Assembly: GCA_013398175.1 (NCBI GenBank)
Contig: VZRZ01008701.1
Location: 529,557-593,556, forward strand
Direction of reading: 5' to 3'
DNA: 64,000 nt
Source: Climacteris rufus
Taxonomy: Eukaryota > Chordata > Aves > Passeriformes > Climacteridae
In this document: piece after piece, positions 26,899 through 39,325 of the stretch
Layout of the letters: each line of letters starts with the position of its first letter
How positions within the stretch are numbered: position 1 is the first letter of the stretch
Program-made: the position numbers and the translations under genes
The notes under the pieces: model-generated
Told to the model about the DNA's origin: nothing
Database searches by the model: none
Seen by the model: the letters and a program-made list of their open reading frames with translations, nothing else

Positions 26899-26975
26899 GG
26901 CCCAATCCTGTAGTCCTTACTCTGGCAAAATTCCAGCTGAAGTCAATGGGAATATTGCCTGTGTAAGGACTATTC
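26899..26975. mobile_element. Palindromic MITE-like relic (archosaur type)
   Basis: The arms 26912-26932 (AGTCCTTACTCTGGCAAAATT) and 26951-26971 pair as an imperfect inverted repeat. The centre contains GAAGTCAATGGGA, and the left flank is GGCCCAATCCTG. This combination is the hallmark of an old, abundant palindromic element I know from bird, crocodilian and turtle DNA. The divergence of the arms indicates great age. I cannot give a firm family name. Confidence 0.7.
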
Positions 26976-28339
26976 AAAATTAGTCAAACTGTCTGAATAT
27001 CATTCAATCAGCTCTAATCACTGCATTGAGAATAAAGGCCGTAATTTTGGCAGTTTTTGTCACTTTAAATTCTTCAACAAATACTTGCATTATTCTCTGT
27101 AAATCATCTTGCCAAGCAGTATTTGTCAAATAATTGGACAATTTTTTTCCATCAACCATTGAATAAATTATGAATAACAAGCACTGATTTAACCATGTGA
27201 CTCCCATCAGTCAATTCTTAAGTTTCTTATGAAGGGCTTAACTGGGGGTTTTATTGGTGGCTTAAACATTAGAGAAAATCTCATTCAACAAGAACTACTC
27301 AGCGACCTTTCCATCAGTATTGACAACTCAAAGGCTAAAACTAAATGGTAATTTACTTTTTTAATTGTATGGACTAACATAAATGTTAGCATATTTTTGA
27401 CAGAATGTCTGATTTTACTCATTCTTCCAAATCCGAAGTATAATTTTAGGAAAAAAATATACAAAGGTCTACTTAGGAGAGGTGATATATGTAAAGGGGT
27501 TTAATAACATTTGTCAAATTAACAGATATACTCGGAATAAATATTTATTTTCTCTCAGGCACATAAGGCTCACAGAGGCACAATAGCTACATCACATTAT
27601 TAGCAACGGCATTTGTGTCTCCTATTCAAGAAATATTGTGCTGGTTCTTTCACCTCTGAGACAAATTCTAATTAGAAATATGAGGGTCATTAGGAAATTT
27701 TACACTTTGTTAATAAGAAATTAAACCAGAAAATAAATATGCATTAAAGACGCATTTCATAGGCATAGAAAGTAGAAATTTTAAAATTCTATTAAAAAAC
27801 AGGGAGAAAATTAATTTAAAATGGGAAATACTAGGGCATCAGCATGCACCAATAGCCCAGTGACAAAAATATTAAGTGACTTCTGGTTTAGAAGAAGAAA
27901 CAATTCCTTTAAAAGATCTACTATTATGCAATACAATGCTAGGACAAAAAACTTGGGTTTATCTGAACTTGTACAGCAGCTGTAGTTACTACTACTTGGA
28001 ACAAATAATTTTAGGTATTAATGATGTCATCTGAAATTGTTCTTCAGTAACACCTATCCCTCAAAGTGGCACATACCCTGCCGTGATGGATCCACACACA
28101 AGGCAGTGAGAGCCAAGCGTGAGCACAGCCAGGGTCCAAGACATCTCTCTCCTCCTCTCCTCTCTGGTTTGAGCACCTGGGCTCCTTGAACAACTTTCCC
28201 CCCAGGCCAAAGCAAACTAAAACCAATAATAATGTCAGGGGGCAAGGGCAAGTAAGAAGATGAGCAAAAAACTATTGTCATGAGAGTTTGTAAAGCAATG
28301 GTGACTGGTAAACTAAAAGAAAATCTCACAGGGAAAAAT

Positions 28340-28620
28340 TAATTATAGAAGGTATTACTATTCCGTGCAGTGGTTCGCCCTAGAGAAGCAACAGGCATTC
28401 CCTCTCTCTCCCCCATGTGGATGTAATTATTTGCACATTTCTTGTCTCTTATTAACTCTCATTAACTTTGTATTTCCCTCTCATTAATTCACCTTTTATT
28501 TCAGGTAGTATCAGGAAGTGCAATTAGCTGCATCAAGCACATCTTCACTACACAAATTATTTAGCTGGTAACTATGTTTATAATTAAGTGGTTTAACACC
28601 ACTTTATTACATCTTTCCCG
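28340..28620. promoter_or_regulatory. Candidate enhancer-like element rich in homeodomain cores
   Basis: An unusual density of TAAT/ATTA cores occurs in under 300 bp: TTAATTAT near 28340, GTAATTATTTGCAC near 28423, TCATTAAC and TCATTAATTC between 28450 and 28490, CAATTAGCTGC near 28520, and ATAATTAAG near 28580. No repeat family or open frame explains it. Its location in the SHH-RNF32 interval would suit a developmental enhancer. This is inference from motif density only; conservation was not tested. Confidence 0.25.
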
Positions 28621-29636
28621 TTGCTTATAACCTTGCCAAACTTCAGCTGTTTTCCATGCCAGGTTTCTGTCTCACGAAGAAACTTTTCTGGAAAATTTCT
28701 GTAAAAGCTTTCTATGTGAGCGGAAAAACTGTTTTGTCTGCATTCAAGAAACTTATGCCTTTCACTGACATTGTTGGTGTGATAATTGCAGAAAAAGAGG
28801 TAAAATTTGGGCGTGTCCTTCTACAGGGACTCCAGGGAGTCTTGTCAGAGTTGGCAGATTTAAAGCTTCTGTCTACCACTAACACGTTCCATCTTCCCAG
28901 AGCTCTAAAAATAAACCCACATTGACCACATTTTAACCCCAGCAGTTGACTGTTCTCTGTTCTTGTCCTAATAGTCTACACAGAACATTGTCTGGACCAG
29001 TGTAGGAATCACAGGTACCAGGATCAGAAAAACTGTGGCTTTCCCACAGCTGTGGATGCACAGCTGAGCGATACAAACCGGGCAGTTCAACCACATCACC
29101 AAGCCTGCCTTGAGCACAGCCTGCGCCACCTACCCAAGTTCCCTGTTTTCCAGAAAGATTTATAGCTCCCCCTACGCTGCATGTTGCAGAGACTTAGAGG
29201 CAGAAGGCAAATTTCCCATCCTCAAAGCTGATTTGGGCAGAGGGCAGATGAGCAGGAACACCATGACAGCAGTACAGACTTTTGAACTGCCTCCTGTGCT
29301 CTCACTGCTCCCCTTTTGCTCTGTGGTGCCTAGGCAAAATAGTCAAAAAACCCTCCATAAGGCCAAAGGAGTATAGAACTGGACCTGGGAAAAGGTAGGA
29401 GAAAGGGCAGGACTGGAGCAGATTGGGATAAGACAGGAGAAATCTGCATCCTACAGCAAAAATTAGAAAGCAACTTTGCATTGACTGTAAAAACTGATCC
29501 TAAACAGCACACAAAAACGCCACATCTCTAAAGACACACTCTCTAGGCTTCTCAGCCTTGCTTTTGTAATTATGTTGGTCTTTTACTCTAGGTCTCTGCT
29601 ATAATCACCCTGTTTTTTCATATTAAAAACATATTG

Positions 29637-29722
29637 GGGTAGATTCTCTGCTGGTGTAAACTGGCACAGTGCCTCTGATTCTAGTGGAACTGTGCCAATT
29701 TTCATCAGCTGCAAATCTGGAC
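29637..29722. mobile_element. Second palindromic MITE-like relic
   Basis: The arms 29641-29669 and 29690-29718 are an imperfect inverted repeat. The left arm includes CTGCTGGTGTAAACTGGCAC and the right arm its complement (CTGTGCCAATTTTCATCAGC). This matches the widespread GGTGTAAA...TGGCA palindromic element seen across archosaurs and turtles. It looks related in design to the element at 26899 but has different arms, so it is a separate insertion of a related family. Confidence 0.7.
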
Positions 29723-32700
29723 CATTCTTGCTAATTTACTTGTAAAGAAGCTCCCCACATGCCTCTAATCATTTCTATTTTCCCCCTTGACCTTTCCTGT
29801 GTTTGAGGGTTGGGTTTTTATCCTAGAAACATGGTGAGAAAATGCTTTATTTTGTTTCATCAGCAAATTGGGATGTGGTTAGTCACAACTCCTAGCCTCT
29901 CCTCCAAAGATTCACAATAGGGTGCAGCACAAAAAGGTCTGTGACACCTCCATGGTTTGGGAAGGTGCAGGAAAGGATGCACACAGTGCAGACTCCACAG
30001 CAGCTCAGAGAGTAAGATCTGCTGTGTCAGAAAAAGAGCTGGCACATACTTTATCTCCATGGCAGTTTAAACACAGCTATAATGATCCTTGGATGTCCCT
30101 CTGACCGATTTCTTTTTCTTGGGAAATGTTTTGCTTTCAATCACCAACCTAGTTTTTCCCACATTGGCTTTATTTGTCTCAACTTAATTATCAAGTTGGG
30201 TTTGTTTTTTTTTTGTGAGCTGTGCTAATAGCTTCTGTGAAAAAAGTGTGTATAGTATTTTTTGTGGAACTCATGTCTTTTTGATAAAACTATGTATGTG
30301 CTTGTATGGCCAAACTCCTCCATTAAATTGTTAACCTTTGAAATATACTATAAGGCTGGAGCAGCAAGACATACTGTTGCAACAGTCAGAGTTATTTTTC
30401 CTTAGAATTATACACGCTCCAGGCTCCTTATAGTTTTGGGTCTTTCATTTGTAATGACTTTATCAATTAAGTTCCCTGACACCAAAAAAAGTTCACCATA
30501 GTAATTCCTGGAAGCATTCTCAGAACCACTCACCCCAACACAGTTTGTATGAAGCTGGCTACCTTCAGTTTCTCTCTATTGTATCACATTTTGCTGAATA
30601 ATTACCTGAGTTTTAATAGGAATTCAGTTAGCAATTCTTTAGCTCCTTCAGATTCCTTGGACGAATGCCACATGTTCTGACTTTCACTGTCATTCAATTC
30701 CATGGGTTGTTGCAAACCATGGATATACATCATTGCTTTTGGCAACACTTGCTCTTTGTAAATATCAAATACTGAGGCAAGTAGTTCCTTACGATGTGCT
30801 CTGCTGAAGTTCTAAGCCACCAAAACATTTTGTTTCTGCATAAGCTCTTTGTTTTCTCAGTTTGTTCCCTTTCTGCCTTGAAGACTCCTCATGTATTTTC
30901 AGCACTTTATCACTCTAAACTTTCTTCAGATTTCCTCTAACGTATTTGAGATTAATTGCACTTGTGTTGCAGGGAAATAGATTTAAAATAATAATAAAAC
31001 CCTACTTTTTAAAAATTATGTAATCTACCTTTATTCGTGTTCTCCTTAAAATCCCATTGGAGAAGAAAATAGTCTTTTCTTTGTGCTGTTTACTCTTAAT
31101 CTGTTCAAGATAGTATTTAGCTCAGATTTTCTTTCATGGCCCTATACACTCTTCACTTCTCTTGCCTAAGAGAAAAGCTGTGGTATTTATAGAACAGCCT
31201 CCCACTTCCACATCCCAATCCCTTTCCTACACAGTATAGAGAAATGAATTATTATACCTCATTGATTTTTTAACTTAGCACCATATTTCACAAGTGATAA
31301 ATTATACCTACATTATCCTCATGCCAGACATTAAGCCCTACTCAGAGTTTCCTTTAAGCTCCTTATATCAGTATTTACAAGTTTTATCGTTTTACTGAAA
31401 TGTTCCTCTTTAGAAGTCTCTCCTTGGGTGTGTTTTGCAATGGTGAGAGGTCTGAGCAGCAGGTGAGAAATGGGACATTTTCTCCTGCAAATACAAAGAG
31501 GAGAAAAACAAAAATATGGAAAATTACTCATTCTGGTAAAGAATGGTTTTTGCTGCATACAATTTGGTGCTATGAGGAAATGTATAATACTAAGCAAGAA
31601 TAAGAAACATTTTTACTTTGTCTAAGTTGTTAATGAAACAAGGAACAGAATACCATATTGTTCAAGTATCTTCATTTTTTTAAGTTGAGAATTTATATAA
31701 TGCACAGGATGCAAAAAACAAAATCAAATATTCTAGGCCTCAGCAAGTGTCTCAAGAGTGGTCTGACAAACCCAGTCTATTCAAATTAGCAACAGAAATC
31801 GAGGCATGACTTGATGACATCGTTAATGTATCTTTTCAAGGAGAAAATAATACCAGTTAATAAAGAGCTCTTCAGCCTAGCTGAGAGAGGCATAAAAAGA
31901 GCAAATGGTTAGAAGCTGATGCCAGACAAATTCAAATGAGATATAATAAAGAGTAACAGTCACGATGATTAATCACTTGAATAAACAACCTCCTCCAAGT
32001 TATGAAATTTTTAGATGAAAACTGCATGGCTTTCTGAAATACATGATTTAAACAAATAGTGTAAGTTTTGAACAACCACATAAAATTCCTTGCACAGTCT
32101 TAGAAGTTCAAACCGGGTAATCAAACTGTGCCTCAAAGCTGAAAGTTTTAGCATGTGGCAACTTCCAGAATCACACAACCATTCCTAACTACTGCTGTGT
32201 TTCCAAATTGCCTTTTTTGAATTCTCTTAAAATGGTATATTTATGAAACAGCTTTCTAACCCTCAGTCTTGTTACACAAAAGGTTAATTTCCCTTCAGAC
32301 ATACCAGGTAAAAAGCAGGTGAAAGTTGTATTTAAAAGAACACTCCTATTTCAAATAGCATTTAACATAAAGAGAGAGGGAGAGAGACATAGAAGAGGGA
32401 GAAAAAGACACAAACACCAGCTCTGGAAGTATTAAAAGCATGCTCTGAAAACCTCTGTGATGACAGTTTGAAGAAAGCAGCTTTTATGTGCTACTGAGCC
32501 CATCTCTGCAATGTCTTTTAAATGCAACTGTTTACCTAGAAAGTATCAGCAAGGCCAGAATCTGGACATGATGAGGCACCTTTTGATTGCAGACACTGAA
32601 CTGAATCCTTAACTAATAAATTGTTCCACACCTTTGTCTGAAACAAGAAAAGCAAAGGTCTTCATTTTCTCACAAGAATGCACAAGCCCCCTCAAAAGCA

Positions 32701-35700
32701 GTATGGTTTTCTACGTCTAAGTCTCAGTATTTGTTGACTTAAAGAGTTTGTGTGAATGACAATGCACATCACTGGTTTGTTACTTCTGTCATCTGTGCTA
32801 CTGAGTGTACCTTGGCTCAGATCAAAGTTGAAAGCTTCTTAAAAGACACACAAACCACAATGTGACAAATAGCATGCTTTGTTTGACACAGCAAACAAGA
32901 AATTACTTTCATCAACCCAGGGAAAGAATCCAGTGTTTTCAGTGCTAATTCTGAAGGCTGCAGTGATGGAACCAGAGCTTTACTTCATCCCCAAGGAATG
33001 AGGACCTCTCCAAAGACAAACAGAAAGGAAGAAACAATATCAGTGCATTAAATGCTGACAATGGTTTGAATTGGAGGCTTGCACTCTACAGCGCACATTT
33101 GCAGAAAATTCACCCTTCACACAATTAAATGGATTTCCCACAAACTGAAAAATGTCTCCATTAAGCAAATATTAATCTGACCGGAAATTACAGATTAGGA
33201 CCTACACAGCACTTCACAAACAGATCCCAAACTAAACATTCCTACATTGTCTACCACACTACACAGCCTTGTGCACACACAGTTGCTCCACAGGCATCAG
33301 AAATATTGCAAACAAGATGTTTTGTTCTTTTTACAGCAACGTTACCTAAGCAATTGCCAATGCATTCTCATGAAACATTTGGAAGTTTTCACAACTATAA
33401 AGCACTTCAGATCTATAAATCCTTACTGTGTGTGTACTATTGGAGTAACAACATTTTCACTAAGATACATAAATAAAAACAATTCTATGAAATCACATTT
33501 TGTTTGGAATCTAATTTGACCAAAAACAATATGTACAAATCTCCCCTTAGATTAAGCTTTTTCTCCTTGAGCAAGAAATAATGTTTACTTAACAGAACAG
33601 ACTTTTAATTCAACTCTGAATAAGTGACAGCCTTTTCACTGACTTGTAAGGACTTTAAATGAGACCTAATAAGATCTCTACTACCCTTATCCAAATGAAA
33701 ATTGTTCAGTTTTTTCAGTTTTCCTATGATCCTGTGGCACATCCCTGAAAGTTAATAGAAATTCACAGAAAATGCAAACAGTAAGTAAAGAGCACAACAA
33801 TGAAAAATAAATAATATGCCCATGTACACATATGTATAAACAAATATATATTTAAGATATGTGAACAAATAGCAAATGAGGTAAAACATTATCAAAATCC
33901 TGAGAAGAAAGAGCAGACACTGTATTTTTGTAATTAAGGATGTCTGACTCAGTTCTCTTAAAACAACCTTTAACAGGGCAACTACAAAGCTGTGTGACAC
34001 AGTGCTCCTTGCTGAGTCAAAGGCAGGGCTCACATGTGCAGATTTGCCAAAACCTGCCCTCCTCAGACAGCAGAAGAATTTCAAGCTGGAATTCCTCTCT
34101 AACACATTCATACTCAGCTCTCATTGTTTATGACAGCAATGCACTTGGTTCCCAGAAGAAATAGTGGCTTGTAGACTTCCAGCAGCATAAATGTCCTGAT
34201 TTCCAACAGGAGAAAAATCTGTGTGTTTACATGTGCAAAGGTTTACCCATCCTATGCAATGCCCACACCCTGGAGCCTGGTTTGGAGGCAATGACCCAGC
34301 CCAGCATCCCTGGAACAATCCTACCTAACAATCCTTTCAGGGATAAGCTTGGGGCAGGTAGAGCACTCACTGTGTTCACTGTTCACCACACAGGCTTTAC
34401 TTACTGTGTCAATGCACAGTTTTATAACACATCTTTTTAAAAACCACCATTCAAATGCTGATCAGCTTGAAGTAACCTGCACTAAAGTACTACATCCCTT
34501 TCAAATATACTTCTATTTTTATTACACTCCTCTAACACAAGGAAGTGTAAAAACACATTACAGACAGCAAGTTCCACGATATAAACACACAATATCAGTG
34601 AAGCTCATTACAGTTGTCATACTAAAAATTTTGCTTCAAACCCCTGCCCTAGCAATGCTGTTTCTATATCAAATTTATTCAGCCCACACAATTTAATAGC
34701 TCTTCCTGAAAAGTTACTCTCCTGCCATTGATGACAGCAGGCCACCTGCCTCTGCTAATTAGCAGTGCCCTGCCCCGTTGCAGTTCTACAAGAAGAAAAT
34801 AGGCTGACTCTTTGGCTGGTGCATTTCATCCTAGAAGACCACAAGATGTTGAATCTGTGTCTTACTTCTCCAAAAAGGTTTTAAAATTTACTACACTGTA
34901 CAGTACCTCAGCTGAGTGCAGCTAAACTGTGGCTAAAATTCTCATTTTTGTGAAATCTTCTTAAAAAGCATTCTGTGAAAATCAATTATTCTAGACAGAA
35001 CCATGATTTCAGCACTATTTAAACACACAATTAACATTTTAAAATTATACACATGGATAAAACCAGGTATCATTAGTCACTTATTAGTCACCTTCAAAAC
35101 AGGCAGCGTGTTCATTATGTTAATGTCCTTGGAGTGTTTAAAGCAACCTTTTGCATTTCAAGTGGAGGCTCTTGGTAAAAGGTGGCACTTAATAAGAAAT
35201 GGCAATTACTAAGGCATGTTACTCTCCAGAAGGCTGCAGTATGAATTTTAATTTCTTTCTGACCATGTATCAGCTAAGGGTAATACAGACATTTTAGCTT
35301 AGAAGTAGTAGGAAGTACAGTAAAAGAGAAAACCAAAATAAGAGACTACACTAATCTCCTCTGAGTTTCAATTAAGGCCCAGCACCTCTGGATTAAAGGC
35401 TTATTTTAACAAAAAGCCTTAATTAAGCATACATGTGTATAGGATCACCTTAATGAGGTATGACAGAAAGAGAAGAGACAGCAAACATGATTTTAAAAGA
35501 AGCTTATTGGAAACTTCAGGAAATTCAGTCAAAGATTCTAAAAGAAGAAAAGTAATGCAATACTGAAAAGACACAAGAATGCTGAACTACATTCAAGCAT
35601 AAAACAGTGAAACTAAAATAGGCACAAGAGAGGTATTTTCCATGTCTTTATATTCAAATTGATACATATTAATCATATTTCTACACATCTCTACACAGGT

Positions 35701-35769
35701 TGGGGTTTGAAAGTATTAAAGCATTTACACTTTCATTTAAATTTTAGACAGCAGAAAATCAAGTTGTCT
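29723..35769. other. Non-coding intergenic sequence
   Basis: AT-rich sequence with no recognised gene or transposon. Short overlapping open frames (for example around 33750-34110 and 34350-34700) show no domain or codon-like pattern. Confidence 0.55.
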
Positions 35770-35770
35770 G

Positions 35771-35786
35771 TTTTTTTTTTTTTTTT
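35771..35786. repeat. Poly(T) tract (16 T)
   Basis: A pure T homopolymer. The preceding segment (35360-35430) holds a loose inverted pair around AAGGCTT/AAGCCTT but is not clearly structured. Confidence 0.9.
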
Positions 35787-36425
35787 GCTAATTACAATAT
35801 ATTACTAAAAGTCTTTAAAACTTTATATTATAAAACATCCCTTTATCATATTACTGACTCAGGTTTGGTGTCAGGCTAACTTGCAAGTTCACTTTAAAAA
35901 CCTCTATTTTAGCTTTTTATTCCTGCCTTTGGAAACAATCAGTGATTTAATGTCATTTTAAAGATAGCCACTTCAGCTGCTTTTTACGTCTTCCCCTACC
36001 GTACAGAGAGGTATTCTCATTTGCAGATTTGACTTTAAAGTAATGACTTATAATTACAGAGAAGTGCATCCAGTGGATTAATCACTCCATTTATATGCTG
36101 CTCGAAGGATTACTCTCAGGACAGCCTCACTGCTTTTGCTCAGAAAATGTCAGTTCCACAGAAAAACAAATCTCTCAAGTCAGTAGCAGCTGAGAAGGAC
36201 TCTGACAAGTATTTAAATTGAAAAAAAATTAAAGAAATGGCACACCTGGACTTGAGGCAGCATCTGTGTCTGTCTTCCTCGTGAAAAATAAAGGGCCACC
36301 AAGTGAGAATAACCAGGAAAATGGCCAGAGGAAGGCTCCACTCCCACCAGAAGGACTTTTGCACAGTTCTGGATCTGAAAGAAACACATCAGTGCTAATC
36401 AAAGACACGGGCAGTGCTTCTGGCT

Positions 36426-36480
36426 CTGTAAAGCCAGGGAAGTCCCAGGGAAGCCACACTGTAAAGCCTGGGAAGTCCCT
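36426..36480 (+). repeat. Two-copy tandem duplication, 33-bp period
   Basis: CTGTAAAGCC starting at 36426 recurs at 36459, each followed by a GGGAAGTCCC-type segment. It sits within a short open frame (36266-36502) and so yields a repeated KPGKS peptide there. I do not regard that frame as a demonstrated gene. Confidence 0.75.
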
Positions 36481-36687
36481 GAAGGAGCTGATGCTGTACT
36501 AAACACAGTCTTACCATCTCCCTGAGCCATCTGCTTTCTTGCTGTGGACAAAAAATGGACACTAAGTGACAAAGATCTTTGTTTGATCCATATGGATATC
36601 ATTCATCTGTTTTCTTTATATAGATGCTTTTTTTTTTAATGGTGACTCTTTTTAGAGCTGTTACAGAGTATTATAGAGACACAGGTC

Positions 36688-37142
36688 ACCCAAAATGGCG
36701 ATGAGGAAGATGGTGAAGGCTCTGGAGCACAAGTCCTGTGAGGAGCAGCTGAGGGAACTGGGGATGAAGAGCCTGGAGAAGAGGAGGCTCAGGGGAGACC
36801 TTGTTGCTCTCCACAAGTACCTGAAAAGAGGTTGTAGCCAGGTCAAGGCCACTCTCTTCTCCCAGGTAACAAGCATAGGATGAGAATAAATGGCCTGAAG
36901 TTGGGTCAAGGGAGGTTTAGATTAGATATTAGGAGAAATTTCTTCAGTAAAAGGCTTGTCAAGCACTGAAACAGTCTGCCCAGGAAAGTGGTAGAATCAC
37001 CATCCCTGGAAGTGTTTTAAAAAATGTGTGGATGTGGTGCTTAGGGACATGGTTTGGTGTTGGACCTGGCAGTGCTGGGTTAATGTTTGGACTCAGTGTT
37101 AGAAGTCTTCTCAAACCTAAACGATTCTATAAATCTATGATA
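36688..37142 (+). mobile_element. CR1 LINE 3' portion
   Basis: Plus-strand CR1. The C-terminal ORF2/3' region is recognisable: GTGAGGAGCAGCTGAGGGAA, AGCCTGGAGAAGAGGAGGCT, CAGGGGAGACCTTGTTGCTC, and later TTAGATTAGATATTAGGA. It finishes with the CR1 terminal repeat (GATTCTATAAATCTATGA). The copy is about 450 bp, 5'-truncated and diverged, with the reading frame interrupted. Confidence 0.92.
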
Positions 37143-37535
37143 ATCACAGGGCCTGCCTCCCATCTTACCACCTGCCAAGGTAAAAACACACATTAAAAAC
37201 TGAAAAACACAGAGCAAAAAATAATCTTCAAGTCCAAATGTACAGGAAGGGCCACAACTAACGCTCACTAACCCCCACAGTACCACACAGACTTGGGAGC
37301 TAAGGGAAAAACACAGAGGGATACAGGAAGAATGCAGCTTCAGTGGTAGGGAAAATCAGGAAGGAATCATTCCCAGGGACTTCCCTACAGGCAGTGACTG
37401 GGATCAAACCAAGAGAGGCTCCATCCCACCCTCTGAGGAGAGGGGAGCAACACCTCCCACTGCTGCCCTTCCCTCAGAGCCTGCGTGGGGCTGTGGGGAA
37501 GGGGCTGTCTGAGGGAAAGGGCATGACAGGTTAAA

Positions 37536-37619
37536 AAGAATCATTATGGTTGGAAAAGGCCTCTGGGACCAAGGAGTACAATCATTAACCCAGCACTGCC
37601 AGATCCACCACTAAACCAT
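37536..37619 (-). mobile_element. CR1 LINE 3'-end fragment
   Basis: The plus strand shows the reverse complement of a CR1 3' end: AATCATTATGGTTGGAAAAG, then CATTAACCCAGCACTGCC and CCACTAAACCATGTCC. It is about 85 bp and abuts an opposite-oriented CR1 at 37620, giving a head-to-head arrangement. Confidence 0.8.
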
Positions 37620-37900
37620 GTCCACATGGAGGGATAGGACAAGAGGGAATGGCTTTAAACTGAAAAAGGGAAGATTTAGATTAGATACTAGGAAGAAATT
37701 ATTTTCTGAGAGGGTAGTGAGGCCCTGGCACAAGTTGCCCAAAGAGGCCGTGGCTGCCCCATCCCTGGAAGTGTTCAAGGACAGGCTGGATGAGGCTCTG
37801 AGCAACCTGGTCTAGTGGAGGGTGTCTCCACTTTCTCTCGTTGGAAGGAGATGATCTTTAAGGTCCCTTCCAACCCAAACTTTGCAGTGATTCTATGAAA
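37620..37900 (+). mobile_element. CR1 LINE 3'-end fragment
   Basis: Classic CR1 3' sequence on the plus strand: GGCTTTAAACTGAAAAAGGG, TTAGATTAGATACTAGGA, CCCTGGAAGTGTTCAAGGAC, AGGCTGGATGAGGCTCTGAG, then GGTCCCTTCCAACCC and the terminal GATTCTATGAA. About 280 bp, moderately diverged. It encodes only a 65-codon remnant of the CR1 reverse-transcriptase protein tail. Confidence 0.93.
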
Positions 37901-39061
37901 CAGAACAGCTCTGTAAGCAGTGGCTCCTGTTTGTCACAGACAGTGCTAAGGGATCTCATTGCCTCCTCTGCAGCCTCCACTCCAGTGCTGAGTCCCATCC
38001 CCTGCTGACCCAGTGGGGATTTTGGGGTCACAGCGGAGCAGCTTCAGCCCCAAAGGGGCTGCCCACCTCATCCCTGCTCTGTGCACCACAGGCTTCCCTG
38101 TCTACAACAAACAAACCTTACAGAACGGTTCAGGGGGGTTTGTGGCTACAGCCATTATTTTTCCTCAGTTCAGCTTGAAATGTGTGACTCTGCCCTTCAT
38201 TTTGAACCCATTCCATGGACATGGCAGGCAGTCCACTGAGGGTGAAATGAGGCTGACAGGAGAGGAGCACACTTGGTGGTTTGTGGACCTAAAGTTAACT
38301 TCTGTGCCTGGAACAGATGTTAAGCTTTTTCCCATGGGAGCCCCAGAAGAAAACAAGAGAAATTGTAGGTCTCTCCTCTGCCATTGATGAGGTTGCTTCT
38401 GCTGAGAAATGTTATTCAAGTCCTTGTACAGGTCTGTTTGTAAAGCCACATTATTCTTGTAAAATCAGCTGAAGATTATCAATGGAACATCATGATTTTA
38501 CTTGGTACTATGTCACATCTCTTAAAATAAAGAATAAGTGTGGGGAGAAATGGAGAAATAGGTAGATAAGCCCATTCCCTGTATAAAAATAATACATGCT
38601 TGTTTATATTCAGTGTTTTGGAAGGCAAAATTAGCCTTTGGGATTGTTTTTAATTATATGGAGTCAAAATGTGTTTAGGCATGCCAAACTTTTATAGTTC
38701 ATAATGAGTTTATTGCGTAAAATAATTATGGGTTCAGTAATTAAAATTTTTAAATTACTGTTATTTTATTTAATATAAATGATAAATCAAAGATTTCGTT
38801 TGACTTTTCGTAAGTTAAAAATAGGATGTGCCAGAAACATCAATCTTACATTTCATATTATAGTAATTGTATGTTAGGCTTCAAGTACTGTAGATGTATG
38901 TGTATACAAGCCTTTGACAAGTCTAAAATATTTGCTAAGAGCAGAGTTTCTTTTAATTTGTTATAATAATTAAGTATATAATATTTGAAATAATATATAA
39001 TTATTTAAAATAATTTATAACAATAATTATTCGAGATTGGCTGGGGTTTTTTGCTATTTAG
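37901..39061. other. Non-coding sequence immediately upstream of the RNF32 relic
   Basis: 37901-38460 is relatively GC-rich with no recognised family. 38600-39040 is extremely AT-rich and contains homeodomain-like cores such as TTTATTGCGTAAAA near 38710. The upstream RNF32 exon that should carry the start codon was looked for here and not found. The last bases (TTTTTTGCTATTTAG, ending at 39061) are a credible old splice acceptor for the first recognised RNF32 exon. Confidence 0.4.
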
Positions 39062-39325
39062 GGCTGCTCCCCCAAATGAGAGACGAGAGCAGTTTCTGCA
39101 GTTGCTCTACAGGATCATATAATACCCAGTCATCAGCTCCAGGAGCTTTCATTAACAGATCCATTTCAGTCAAGGACATGGAATGCCAAGAACATTTGCA
39201 AACCCATGAACAAAGACATAGTGAGAATAATAGTAGATACTGGACTAAGAAAAAAGAGCACAAAAACAAGGAAGATGCAGAAAAGGAGAGTCTTCTTGAT
39301 CCCAGTCCTCCACAGCTTACATTAG
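39062..39325 (+). pseudogene. RNF32: RNF32 relic, N-terminal coding exon
   Basis: In the frame beginning at 39062 the sequence encodes RAVSAVALQDH at 39086-39118 and later IIVDTGLRKK. These match the N-terminal region of human RNF32 (LAVNAVALQDH and AIIDTGLKK). The exon then continues in a different frame with EDAEKESLLDPSPPQLTL, matching human EDSEKEYVLDPKPPPLTL. The two halves are therefore joined by a frameshift at about 39255-39271, in an A-rich run. A TGA at 39077-39079 interrupts the first half. The acceptor (TTTTTTGCTATTTAG) and the donor (TTAG/GTAAAC at 39325/39326) still look usable. The phase at the donor (codon split after one base) equals that of the next exon. Confidence 0.85.

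Noticed and set aside
36266..36502. 78-codon frame with repeated KPGKS peptide upstream of RNF32
   Set aside because: The repeat comes from a local 33-bp duplication. No similarity to RNF32 or another family and no splice evidence.
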